Assembly: GCF_003610735.1 (NCBI RefSeq)
Contig: NZ_RAQM01000008.1
Coordinates: forward strand, 62,001 to 126,000
Direction of reading: 5' to 3'
Length of the DNA: 64,000 nucleotides
Source of the DNA: Tenacibaculum lutimaris
Lineage (GTDB): Bacteria > Bacteroidota > Bacteroidia > Flavobacteriales > Flavobacteriaceae
The notes beneath the pieces are model-generated. The model ran no database searches, had not been told where the DNA came from, and worked only from the letters and a program-made list of their open reading frames with translations. Positions 53,401 through 61,102 of the stretch are shown in pieces. The position numbers and the translations under genes are program-made. Position 1 is the stretch's first letter. Every line of letters starts with the position of its first letter.

Positions 53401-53989
53401 AACTCAAGAACCTCCAATTTATAAAGTACAGGATGAAGGCTATATATCATATGGAAAAGCATACACAGTATTCATGGCATTGAGAGACTTAATAGGGGAA
53501 CAGCAAGTAAATAGAGTATTAAAAACTATCACAGATCGATATCGATTTGAAAATTCTCCCAAAGCACATACTATTGAGCTATTAGATGAATTATATAAAA
53601 TAGTTTCAGAAGAAAATCATCATTTGATAGATGATTGGTTTAAAAAGGTAATAACCTATGATTTGGCTGTAGAAAAAAGTATGTACAAACAGCTACCCAA
53701 TGGTACCTATGAGGTTACTGCAACTATAAAAGCAAAACGAATTGAAACATTAGAAAATGGAGAAACTAAAGAAATAGGGATTAATGAACCAATTAAAATA
53801 GGAGCTTTTACAATCCATCCATCACTTGTAAAAGATGATAATACTATGCTGTACTATAAATCCAGTCGAATAAACAAAGAACTCACTGAAGTTAGGTTTA
53901 TAATAAATAAAAAACCTAGTTATATTGCTATAGATCCTTACGGAACAAGAAATGATGAAAATTTAAGAGACAATATATTTAGTTTTTAA
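50432..53989 (+). CDS. ABC-2 permease fused to an M1 family aminopeptidase
   Basis: A 1185-residue fusion. Residues 1-570 contain about twelve hydrophobic helices in two groups, an ABC-2 permease ('FPIFAVLFLGLGYFTGSQ', 'LFGLILLIFYGSEIVWREHS'). After a last helix near residue 575 comes an extracytoplasmic M1 peptidase: 'TIHEVAHQWWGHTLTAKPVA' (HEVAH near residue 926) and the third zinc ligand in 'FVEGLAKYTE'. The segment before the zinc site, 'SFGGYAHPGVISM', stands where aminopeptidases have GxMEN, which is absent. The fusion is known in Bacteroidota; its substrate is not. It is cotranscribed with the ATPase gene and ends at a 42-bp perfect palindrome. LytTR control is inferred from position. 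Confidence 0.93.
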   Translation: MFKKLLQFEIYYQLKQRAFPIFAVLFLGLGYFTGSQGHAPTGVNFNAVYQVYFHTGLFTLGSVFITMLFAVTAIIRDKQHNMESLIYSSSIKKNNYFWSRFLGTFIFSVVAFTPFVIGYIFGNHFSNLDAERLGNFNVLNYLQPWLYLVLPNIFICTSLIFSVSTLTKNSIATYASAVFIYMLYFVSSIFLNSPLLAQSVPASPEMMSVAAIADSFGMAAFFEQTQYWTAYQKNIQLLSFSGLFLLNRILWIALSIGVLLLTYKAFSFRMTTKKVKKEKTTRKEKKQLISYKPINGTYGVATQIKSLLSLIRLELKSVFKSLPFLVILGMWLIIVFSELYATVLEGGEYGVSIYPVINQLIELITSPLTLFGLILLIFYGSEIVWREHSVNFNLIMGATPVKNWVLFTAKFTSLSLLPILLIASGVLMCIAFQVSLGFTDIDISMYTSLFYYYGLQLVIYAMLAIFINSITKSKYIGMGAFGLFVIISMKANLLGLEHPLTSIGFMPRVTFNGMNAYAYNAKLFNHLGLYWLSIGVLLILLAFKIWNRGMVKDFSYKVEQLKQGCNLGEKVLFLTFLSVAIGMASLVFYNTNFVGDYQTENDYLNFSENYERMYKQYQVLEKPYPTSQKTEVAIFPKERKYTVKANYILKNTSNEVISKLLITERIPVKHINIKNALLTTKDTVHGAYVFEFKEKLKPNDSVVYTFAIEKELKGYEEDKSIVYDGTYITYRNFEPIIGYASGYEIVDRIERKKRGLPERIEEDNSDAHIALEDIKIEKVQFETIVSTSKDQIAISSGDLIKTWSKNNRNYYHYKSQGKILPMVAYFSGKYQVKKAKYEGISIEQYYHSNHNFNIDEIEESTKETLAYCQENFGTYNFNHVRIAEVPSHWSFGGYAHPGVISMVEDRLYLSDVREENTFNLVSKRTIHEVAHQWWGHTLTAKPVAGGALFVEGLAKYTEAVVMEKMYGKRALYELAEAARRRYFFGRAFGGTQEPPIYKVQDEGYISYGKAYTVFMALRDLIGEQQVNRVLKTITDRYRFENSPKAHTIELLDELYKIVSEENHHLIDDWFKKVITYDLAVEKSMYKQLPNGTYEVTATIKAKRIETLENGETKEIGINEPIKIGAFTIHPSLVKDDNTMLYYKSSRINKELTEVRFIINKKPSYIAIDPYGTRNDENLRDNIFSF

Positions 53990-54028
53990 TAACAAAAACC
54001 GCCTTAATTAAGGCGGTTTTTGTTATTA
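53987..54028. terminator. 42-bp perfect palindrome, bidirectional terminator
   Basis: Bases 53987-54028 are a perfect palindrome centred between 54007 and 54008 and include the stop codon of the permease/peptidase gene. The core is CCGCCTTAATTAAGGCGG with A- and T-runs on either side. It ends both this gene and the convergent thrC. Confidence 0.9.
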
Positions 54029-54038
54029 AGTGATGCTT

Positions 54039-55319
54039 TTATGCATTTAAAAAGTCTTTTAACTCTTGATAAGAGCTAATTTGTATAGCTTTCTTTTGTT
54101 TATCTATAACGGATACTATTTGTGATGGAGTTTCAACGGTTACCTCTAAAACATCTTCAACAACATCTAAAAACTTAACAGGATGGGCTGTTTCTAAGAA
54201 AATCCCGAATTCATTTTGTAACCCATATTCTTTCAACCCTAAATAACCAACAGCTCCATGTGGGTCGGCAATATAGGTTGAGGTTTGATAGATGTTTTTC
54301 ATGGCTTCACGAGTTTCATCATCAGAAAAAGAAAAAGACGAAAAAGCGGTTTTTAAAGCTTCTAAATTATTGTTGAATAATTCTTGGATTCTAATAAAGT
54401 TACTAGGGTTTCCAACATCCATGGCATTCGATATAGTTGCTTTAGAAGGTTTTGGTTGATAATCTCCACTTTGTAAGTAATTAGGAACGGTATCGTTTAC
54501 ATTGGTAGCAGCCACAAAATGTTTAATAGGCAATCCTAATTTTTGTGCCATAATACCAGCACAAATGTTTCCAAAGTTTCCACTAGGCACCGAAAAGACA
54601 AATTCTTTATGTTGTTTATAAACTTGTTTATAGGCAAAGAAAAAATAAAACATTTGTGGTAACCAACGTGCAACATTTATGGAATTTGCTGAGGTTAACG
54701 TACGATTAATTTCCGCATCTAAAAAAGCAGTTTTTACCATGTCTTGACAATCGTCAAAAACACCATCTACTTCTAAAGCTTTAATATTTTGTCCTAAAGT
54801 TGTGAGTTGCTTTTCTTGAATATCACTTACTTTTCCACTAGGGTAGAGTATAACCACATCTACACCTTTAACTCCTAAAAATCCATTAGCAACAGCACCT
54901 CCTGTATCTCCTGAAGTTGCCACCAAAACTGTAACCTGTTGATTTTTATCACGGTTAAAATAACCTAAACAGCGCGCCATAAAACGAGCACCTACATCTT
55001 TAAAAGCCATGGTTGGTCCGTGAAATAATTCTAGTGTACCAATATTATCTTCAATGGGTACTACAGGAAACTCAAAATTGATTGTTTCTTTAATGATTTT
55101 TTGTAATACGTCTTTAGGAATTTCATCACCTACAAATTTTTGAATGGCTTCATAAGCAATTTCTTCATTAGAATACTCACCAATATTATCAATAAATTCT
55201 TTTGATAGTGGCGTAATATTCTCGGGGAAGTAAAGCCCTCTATCAGGAGCTAATCCGTTTACTACAGCTTCTTCAAAGCTAACTTTAGGTGATGTATGAT
55301 TGAGACTATAATAGTTCAT
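54039..55319 (-). CDS. thrC: threonine synthase
   Basis: A 426-residue PLP enzyme converting O-phosphohomoserine to threonine. Motifs include 'MNYYSLNHTSPKVSFEEAVV' at the start, 'GLAPDRGLYFPE', 'ELFHGPTMAFKDVGARFMAR' with the PLP Lys, 'LVATSGDTGGAVANGFLG', and 'FSVPSGNFGNICAGIMAQKL' binding the cofactor phosphate. It is the last gene of the thr operon, 10 bases after thrB, and ends at the 42-bp palindromic terminator. Expression is probably governed by the Thr-rich leader far upstream at 59.5 kb. Confidence 0.97.
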   Translation of the reverse strand: MNYYSLNHTSPKVSFEEAVVNGLAPDRGLYFPENITPLSKEFIDNIGEYSNEEIAYEAIQKFVGDEIPKDVLQKIIKETINFEFPVVPIEDNIGTLELFHGPTMAFKDVGARFMARCLGYFNRDKNQQVTVLVATSGDTGGAVANGFLGVKGVDVVILYPSGKVSDIQEKQLTTLGQNIKALEVDGVFDDCQDMVKTAFLDAEINRTLTSANSINVARWLPQMFYFFFAYKQVYKQHKEFVFSVPSGNFGNICAGIMAQKLGLPIKHFVAATNVNDTVPNYLQSGDYQPKPSKATISNAMDVGNPSNFIRIQELFNNNLEALKTAFSSFSFSDDETREAMKNIYQTSTYIADPHGAVGYLGLKEYGLQNEFGIFLETAHPVKFLDVVEDVLEVTVETPSQIVSVIDKQKKAIQISSYQELKDFLNA

Positions 55320-55329
55320 AATTTCGTAT

Positions 55330-56259
55330 TTAGTGTTGTTCTAAAATTTTGATTCCTTTTGTATTAATTTTTGAAAGAATCATGTTAAAATCAATTTGTT
55401 TGTCTTGGTATGTGTTTTGAATTGCTTTGTAAACATTCTCAGCAGTTGCATCTCCTTTACATAAAGCAAAAATAGTTGGACCTGAACCTGAAATTCCTGC
55501 TCCTAAAGCACCTGCTTTTAAAGCCTCTTTTTTCACTAAATCAAAATGAGGAATTAGTGTTTTTCTAGCTGGCTCAACGATAATATCAATTAGGGAATCT
55601 GCGATTAATTGATAATCATTGGTGTGTAATCCACTAATTAATCCGCCTACATTCGCCCATTGGGTAACCGCATCTTTTAGCGGAATCTCTGTTGGTAGCA
55701 CATCTCGAGCATCTTTTGTTTTTACTTCAACTTGTGGATGAATAGCTACCACTCTTAAATCAGCAGGAACAGGGATTTTTACAATACTCAAAGGCTCATA
55801 ACTGCGTACCAACGTGAATCCACCATAAATAGCAGCAGAAACATTGTCAGCAATAGGGGTTCCGCAAGTAGCTTCTTCACCTAGCATAGCAAATTGTGTC
55901 AATTCAAGAGGGGAGTAGATGCCTCCTAACAGCTGATTTACACCAAAGGCAGCCCCTGCAGCACTGGCTGCACTACTTCCTAAACCACTTCCAGGAGTAT
56001 ATCCTTTGTGAATGGTAATATCGATACCAAAATCAGCAGGGTGTTTTTCTAGCATAGCTAAAGCAACTACTCCCGCAGCATTTATTTGTGTGTCTAAAGG
56101 TAAATCTGCTCCTGTTATTTGAGTGATTTTTATACCTTCTACATCCGTTTTTGTAAAAGTCATAGTATCTCCAACAGTTTCGAGAGCTAAACCTAAAGCG
56201 TCGAATCCGCAAGAAACATTAGCGACAGTTGCAGGTGAAAATATTTTTATATAATTCAT
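55330..56259 (-). CDS. thrB: homoserine kinase
   Basis: A 309-residue GHMP kinase phosphorylating homoserine, the fourth step from aspartate to threonine. It has 'ATVANVSCGFDALGLAL' at the N-terminus, the ATP-binding loop 'YTPGSGLGSSAASAAGAAFG' and 'LGAGISGSGPTIFALCKGD' at the C-terminus. Its start overlaps the stop of the methyltransferase gene by 4 bases (ATGA), and thrC follows after 10 bases, so translation is coupled along the operon. Confidence 0.97.
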   Translation of the reverse strand: MNYIKIFSPATVANVSCGFDALGLALETVGDTMTFTKTDVEGIKITQITGADLPLDTQINAAGVVALAMLEKHPADFGIDITIHKGYTPGSGLGSSAASAAGAAFGVNQLLGGIYSPLELTQFAMLGEEATCGTPIADNVSAAIYGGFTLVRSYEPLSIVKIPVPADLRVVAIHPQVEVKTKDARDVLPTEIPLKDAVTQWANVGGLISGLHTNDYQLIADSLIDIIVEPARKTLIPHFDLVKKEALKAGALGAGISGSGPTIFALCKGDATAENVYKAIQNTYQDKQIDFNMILSKINTKGIKILEQH

Positions 56260-56885
56260 TTTTTTGCGATTAAAAACAAGTCGGTATCACCACCTTCTTG
56301 ATATAGTTTGGTGTAATTTTCTAAAATTTTTAATTCTTGTTCTTCTAGAGCTTCAATCAAATATGATGGTTCATGATAATGTATAAACATGGAGTTTTTT
56401 CCATCTGAACTAGTAGTTATACGAGAATCTTTTTCGTAATCACCAATCATGGTACTGATGTATAAAAGTCCATTAGAATTCAACAAAATTGAAGCTTCTT
56501 CAATAAGTTTTAAAACGTTGTCTTTGGTAAGATACGGAAAACAAAATCCGAAGATAATAACATCAAAACCTTGCTGTAAACTGTTAATTTCTCTACAATC
56601 CATCACTTTAAAGGAAGCTTTCGGATTGTTTTGTTTTGCCAAATTCACCATATTTTCTGCTGCATCAATTCCTAACACAGAAAGTGTAGGGGTTTGATTT
56701 AAAAGATAGTGAGTAATCTTTCCAAAGCCACAAGCTACATCCAACACATTTTTATGAATTGGTTTCATATGCTTCAGAAGTAAGTCATAACTGTGATTAT
56801 ATACTGTATCATTAGCAAACTTATCTTGATACTCTTGAGCTACGGTATTGTAAATCTGTATGATATTTTGATAACGCTTTTCCAT
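56256..56885 (-). CDS. class I SAM-dependent methyltransferase within the thr operon
   Basis: A 209-residue methyltransferase of the UbiE/methyltransf_25 type: 'NVLDVACGFGKITHYLL' (motif I), 'VLGIDAAENMVNLAKQNNP' (motif II), 'DVIIFGFCFPYLT' and 'LLNSNGLLYISTMIGDYEKD'. The substrate is unknown. It is embedded between thrA (3-base gap) and thrB (4-base overlap), closer than chance insertion would suggest, so it is expressed with threonine biosynthesis. Nothing in the sequence links it chemically to that pathway; methylation of a small acid or a damage-control role are possible. Confidence 0.85.
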   Translation of the reverse strand: MEKRYQNIIQIYNTVAQEYQDKFANDTVYNHSYDLLLKHMKPIHKNVLDVACGFGKITHYLLNQTPTLSVLGIDAAENMVNLAKQNNPKASFKVMDCREINSLQQGFDVIIFGFCFPYLTKDNVLKLIEEASILLNSNGLLYISTMIGDYEKDSRITTSSDGKNSMFIHYHEPSYLIEALEEQELKILENYTKLYQEGGDTDLFLIAKK

Positions 56886-56888
56886 ACA

Positions 56889-59330
56889 TTATTGATTTCC
56901 AATTCGTATTACATCAGCAAAAATCCCTGAAGCAGTTACTTCTGCACCAGCACCAGCTCCTTTTATTTGTAGTGGATTAACAGGATATCTATCCGTAAAA
57001 AATAATACGATATTGTCGCTACCTTCTAAATTATGAAAAGGATGGTCAAAAGGAATGTGTTGCAAGCCAACACTCGCTTTTCCATCATTAAATTCAGCAA
57101 CATATTTTAAACGACAGTTTTTGTTGGAAGCTTCTTTATATATTTGTTGAAAATGGCTCTCAAATTCAATTAATGAAGTATAAAAATCTTCATTATTCGT
57201 AGTTTTTATACTCTTTTCAGGTAAAAAAGCATTGTTTTCGATGTCTGAAAGTTCTAATTCATAACCACTTTCACGTGCAAGAATTAATATTTTTCGAGCC
57301 ACATCTACACCACTTAAATCAATTTTCGGATCTGGTTCAGTATATCCTTGTTCCTGTGCTTGTTGTACAACATCGTGAAAAGAAATATTCTCATTAAAGT
57401 TGTTGAACACAAAGTTTAACGATCCTGATAGCACTGCTTGTATTTTATGTACTCGGTCACCAGAAGCAATTAAGTTTTTAAGCGTGTCAATAATTGGTAA
57501 ACCAGCACCTACATTGGTTTCAAATAAAAATGGAGTATTGTACTTATGAGATATATGCTTTAGTTTTTTGTAATTGTTCAGTTCAGAAGCACAAGCAATT
57601 TTATTACAAGTAACCACCCCTATATTATTGGCTAAATAACGCTCATATACTTCAGAAACTTGTTGATTAGCAGTATTGTCAATAAAAACTGAATTACGAA
57701 GGTTTAATGCTTTTATTCTTTGGAAAAAAAGGTCTAAAGAACTTGCTTCTCCGTTTTGCAATTGTTCTTTCCATGATTTTAAACTGATGCCACTTTCATC
57801 AAAAACCATTTTTTTAGAATTGGAAACTCCCACAACACGTACATTCAATTTCAACTGTTCTTTTAAGTATTTTTTTTGTTGATGTATTTGTGCTAAAAAG
57901 CGTTCACCAACATTTCCTACACCTGTAACAAATAGGTTCAGCTGTTTTACTTTTTCCTCAAAAAACTGTTCGTGTAAGGTATTCAACGCTTTTTTGGCAT
58001 CTGAACTGTTGATAACTGCAGAAATGTTCTTCTCTGAAGCACCTTGGGCTATGGCACGAATATTTACGTTGTTTTTGCCTAAGGAACTAAACATTTGTCC
58101 GCTTAAACCTTGATGGTTTCTCATTTTATCACCTATCAAAGCAATAATGGCTAATCCTTGTTCTACAATAATTGGATCTATTTTATGACGCTCTATTTCT
58201 ACAGCAAAAGCTTCATTAATTTTTAAAGCTGCTTTTTCAGCATCTTCATCATAAATTCCCACACAAATAGAGTGCTCTGAAGAAGCTTGTGTAATAAGTA
58301 CCACATTGATATTGTGTAGCGATAAAGTTTCAAACAATCGCTTAGAAATGCCAGAAACACCTACCATGCCGCTTCCTTCTAGAGTTAATAAGGTAATATT
58401 CTCAATATGAGAAATACCTTTTACAGGCTTTCCATTTTCTGTAATTTTTGAAATGAGTGTTCCCGAATTTTCAGGGGCAAAAGTGTTTTTTATTCGAATA
58501 GGAATCTCTTTTTCCAACACAGGTTGAATCGTAGGAGGGTAGATAACTTTTGCACCAAAATGCGACAATTCCATGGCTTCTTGATACGAAATATGTGGAA
58601 TAGGAAATGCTTGCTTTACTAGATGCGGGTTTGCAGTGTACATACCACTAACATCTGTCCAAATTTGTAATTCTTCAGCATTTATAGCAGCAGCATAAAT
58701 AGCGGCAGAGTAATCAGAACCACCACGACCTAAGGTAGTTGACTTTCCTTCTTTCGTTTTAGCTATAAATCCAGGTAAGAGTGTTATTTGGTGTTTATTA
58801 GTTGCAAAAAACTCTTGACAATTAGCGTTAGTTAATTGAAAATCTACTTGTGCTTTATCAAAATCATTAGAAGTACTAATTAACTCTCTACTATCTTTAT
58901 ACACAACATCCAGTTCTTTACTAGCGATGTTTGCAATAATATAAGAAGATAGTAATTCCCCAAAACCGCTAATGGTAGCTAGTGTTTTAGGTGTAATTTC
59001 ATTTAGTAAAAAACAACCTTCTAACAAGGTTTTTAGCTGTTTAAATAATGAGTTAATGTGATTTTTAACTTCTTCTTGCTGATTTTTAGGTACTAATTCA
59101 TGAATTACCTCAAAGTGTACTAATTCAACTTCTTTAAAGTTTTCGAGATAATTAGCACTATTTTGAGCAGCTTGTTCTGCTGATGCAATCAATTTATTGG
59201 TAGTTTTTCCAAAGGCAGAAACCACCACAATTAGTTGGTTGTTTGCTGAAGCATTGGCAATGATTTGTACTACTTTTTCTATGTTTTGAGGGTTGGCTAC
59301 TGACGAACCACCAAATTTTAAAACGTTCAT
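56889..59330 (-). CDS. thrA: bifunctional aspartate kinase/homoserine dehydrogenase I
   Basis: An 813-residue fusion catalysing the first and third steps of the aspartate pathway. The kinase part begins 'MNVLKFGGSSVANPQNI' and has 'STTLGRGGSDYSAAIYAA' and 'LQIWTDVSGMYTANP'. Two ACT regulatory regions follow (residues about 310-455, 'LLTLEGSGMVGVSGISKRLF', 'LIGDKMRNHQGLSGQMFSSL'). The homoserine dehydrogenase part starts near residue 463 ('LFVTGVGNVGERFLAQIHQQ') and has 'FETNVGAGLPIIDTLKNLI' and 'EPDPKIDLSGVDVARKILIL'. Enteric homologues are feedback-inhibited by threonine. It is the first structural gene of the operon, with a 32-residue leader peptide 110 bases upstream. Confidence 0.97.
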   Translation of the reverse strand: MNVLKFGGSSVANPQNIEKVVQIIANASANNQLIVVVSAFGKTTNKLIASAEQAAQNSANYLENFKEVELVHFEVIHELVPKNQQEEVKNHINSLFKQLKTLLEGCFLLNEITPKTLATISGFGELLSSYIIANIASKELDVVYKDSRELISTSNDFDKAQVDFQLTNANCQEFFATNKHQITLLPGFIAKTKEGKSTTLGRGGSDYSAAIYAAAINAEELQIWTDVSGMYTANPHLVKQAFPIPHISYQEAMELSHFGAKVIYPPTIQPVLEKEIPIRIKNTFAPENSGTLISKITENGKPVKGISHIENITLLTLEGSGMVGVSGISKRLFETLSLHNINVVLITQASSEHSICVGIYDEDAEKAALKINEAFAVEIERHKIDPIIVEQGLAIIALIGDKMRNHQGLSGQMFSSLGKNNVNIRAIAQGASEKNISAVINSSDAKKALNTLHEQFFEEKVKQLNLFVTGVGNVGERFLAQIHQQKKYLKEQLKLNVRVVGVSNSKKMVFDESGISLKSWKEQLQNGEASSLDLFFQRIKALNLRNSVFIDNTANQQVSEVYERYLANNIGVVTCNKIACASELNNYKKLKHISHKYNTPFLFETNVGAGLPIIDTLKNLIASGDRVHKIQAVLSGSLNFVFNNFNENISFHDVVQQAQEQGYTEPDPKIDLSGVDVARKILILARESGYELELSDIENNAFLPEKSIKTTNNEDFYTSLIEFESHFQQIYKEASNKNCRLKYVAEFNDGKASVGLQHIPFDHPFHNLEGSDNIVLFFTDRYPVNPLQIKGAGAGAEVTASGIFADVIRIGNQ

Positions 59331-59395
59331 TTTAAAAAGGATAATAAATTAAAAATAAGATTTTTTAAGCTATTTATCTGTTTTCAAGTCTTTTG

Positions 59396-59430
59396 AAAAA
59401 ATAAATATATACGGAATGATGATATGTATA
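59396..59430 (-). terminator. weak candidate attenuator hairpin between the thr leader and thrA
   Basis: On the minus strand TATAC (59430-59426) pairs with GTATA (59412-59408), followed by a T-rich run (59407-59396). The 5-bp AT-rich stem is weak. A second short stem, AACCC/GGGTT, at 59436-59450 overlaps the leader stop codon and could be the alternative fold. Neither is convincing alone; position between leader and thrA is the main argument. Confidence 0.3.
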
Positions 59431-59440
59431 GAAATAACCC

Positions 59441-59539
59441 CTAAAGGGTTGTAGTAGTAATTGTAGTTGTTGTGCCAACAAAAGAAGCCGTAATACTTAC
59501 AGCTGGAATAGAGATGATATTTCTTTTGTTGTTAAACAT
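59441..59539 (-). CDS. thr operon leader peptide (Thr-rich attenuator peptide)
   Basis: A 32-codon frame on the minus strand (ATG at 59539, TAG ending at 59441), 110 bases upstream of thrA. It begins 'MFNNKRNIISIPAVSITASF' and ends 'VGTTTTITTTTL'. Nine of its residues are Thr, eight of them among residues 23-31 around one Ile, close in style to E. coli ThrL, whose Thr and Ile codons control attenuation of thrABC. A frame this rich in the end-product amino acid in the correct place is unlikely by chance. A ribosome stalled at the Thr codons would change folding before thrA. A weak promoter (TTG, 18 bases, TAATTTTA) lies just upstream of the ATG. Confidence 0.75.
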   Translation of the reverse strand: MFNNKRNIISIPAVSITASFVGTTTTITTTTL

Positions 59540-59746
59540 TAGTGTAAAATTATAAATTATTTTTAAAAAACAAGTACATATGTTCTTTTTTTACGAAAAA
59601 CCTCTTTGTATAGTACACAAAATACAACTATATTGCTAAAAAAAATAAGAATAATAAAAATTACTAAAACTTGTTTTATCCCAAAATATTAAATGGATAA
59701 TAGTAGTTTTTGTTCTCTTATAACACGTAGTAGGTAATTATAGAAA
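59540..59746. other. intergenic region between the thr leader and the DUF2971 gene
   Basis: About 200 bases of AT-rich sequence. The leader side holds the presumed thr promoter (TTG and TAATTTTA elements on the minus strand within about 45 bases of the leader ATG). The other side holds a copy of the cassette-boundary sequence at 59722-59739. No open frame with coding features was seen. Confidence 0.5.
59722..59739 (+). repeat. cassette-boundary-like sequence upstream of the DUF2971 gene
   Basis: AACACGTAGTAGGTAATT differs at only three positions from AACACGTTGTAGCCAATT at 61202-61219, which stands at the same place relative to the next gene. Each lies 7-14 bases before a start codon. Confidence 0.55.
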
Positions 59747-61102
59747 ATGAGAGTCTTTAAATACAGAGGAGGAAATTTTGAACGAGATTTAGACTCTCTT
59801 GAAAGAAACTATTATTGGGCACCTAAATTTGATGATTTAAATGACCCTTTTGAAACTTTAATAAATACTGACCCTTTCAAAGTTCAATCTAGAACCTTTG
59901 CTAAACTATTTGGCAAAGAAAAATCGGAACAGTTTTCAGAAGTAGAAAAAGCTCTTCACAATCTATTTGATGTCAAAAAAAAAGGAATAGGAATATACTC
60001 TTTGTCTAAAACTTTTAAAGACGAATTACTTTGGGCACATTACGCAGATAGTCATAGAGGTTTTTGTATCGAATATGATTTGGAATTATTAGCAAACAGT
60101 TACAAATCTTTTGAAACCTTTTCATTTCCTGTTATCTATAATAAGAAACCGCCAGAATACGGAATACGAGATATAAATAACACTAAATCAGAACAAATCG
60201 TACAGAAATTAGCTGGCTACAAATCTAAAAGGTGGCAATACGAACAAGAACATAGAATTGTTACTGGCTTTTACGGAGAACACCCTTATGAACCAAGTTG
60301 TTTGAAGTCAATATATTTTGGTTTAAATATGAACGAAAAGGAAAAAGAATTAATGATTGATAGATTAAAAGGTAGGAATGTCCAATTTTATCAAATAATC
60401 CAAAAACATAATTCTTATGAATTTGATGCGGTTAAAATAAATGATTTAACTAAAGAAAAATATACATACCTAAAGGAAATACCTGAAGAAATAACTAAAG
60501 GCAAACCAATCAATTTCGTTATTAATAGTAAGCTCTATATTAGAGATATAAAGGGAATGGTAGAAATAGAGTTAGAGTCCAAAGTGAATAGAAAACAATT
60601 GGATTGGATTGCTCAACTACTAAAAAAGGATATATTCAGGAAAGTTGAAAGACTATTTGTTTCATATACAATAAAGGACGGTTCAAAAGGAGAAGGATAT
60701 TGGGCTATGAGTACTTATGAAAAAGACAAATTAGAATCTAAAATAAACGGACTTACTCTTGAGCAAGAAAAGTCTCTTGTAAATATCTTGACTAATGATA
60801 AAAGAAAAAGCTTGGGAAAGTGGATTGATGAAACACCATATGTTAGCAGTGGAATTATTCTTGTAGAGGAAAATAAAGATTTATTTTTCGAGACTATTTA
60901 TCATGATGGGAGTAAGTCTTCTACTAAAGTCACATCTACAAAACTAAATGGTGATTATAGATACGATGATTGCGAACCAAATATTCATGGTGAGTATTTT
61001 ATAGTGAGCAATGATGGAAAATTAAATTTTTGTTCCAATGACGGAATATTTAGAACAATAAAACCTTTTGATAAAAATAACTACCTACAACACCGTGTAT
61101 AG
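59747..61102 (+). CDS. DUF2971 domain protein with a C-terminal extension
   Basis: A 451-residue soluble protein. Residues 1-240 match DUF2971: 'MRVFKYRGGNFERDLDSLE', 'YYWAPKFDDLNDPFE', 'IGIYSLSKTFKDELLWAHYA', 'DSHRGFCIEYDLELL' and 'KRWQYEQEHRIVTGFYGE', with conserved Asn-Asp-Pro-Phe-Glu, His-Tyr and Glu-His. The function is unknown. Residues about 250-451 form a second region, with 'LDWIAQLLKKDIFRKVERLF' followed by a beta-rich part, which I do not recognise. The last codons (HRV and TAG) lie in the outer arm of the structured repeat at 61085-61213, so the stop appears to be supplied by that element. It looks accessory. Confidence 0.8.
   Translation: MRVFKYRGGNFERDLDSLERNYYWAPKFDDLNDPFETLINTDPFKVQSRTFAKLFGKEKSEQFSEVEKALHNLFDVKKKGIGIYSLSKTFKDELLWAHYADSHRGFCIEYDLELLANSYKSFETFSFPVIYNKKPPEYGIRDINNTKSEQIVQKLAGYKSKRWQYEQEHRIVTGFYGEHPYEPSCLKSIYFGLNMNEKEKELMIDRLKGRNVQFYQIIQKHNSYEFDAVKINDLTKEKYTYLKEIPEEITKGKPINFVINSKLYIRDIKGMVEIELESKVNRKQLDWIAQLLKKDIFRKVERLFVSYTIKDGSKGEGYWAMSTYEKDKLESKINGLTLEQEKSLVNILTNDKRKSLGKWIDETPYVSSGIILVEENKDLFFETIYHDGSKSSTKVTSTKLNGDYRYDDCEPNIHGEYFIVSNDGKLNFCSNDGIFRTIKPFDKNNYLQHRV

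Noticed and set aside
59441..59539. Riboswitch (such as lysine or SAM) instead of a leader peptide upstream of thrA
   Set aside because: The interval is short, lacks the conserved cores of known amino-acid or SAM riboswitches, and is better explained by the Thr-codon run.
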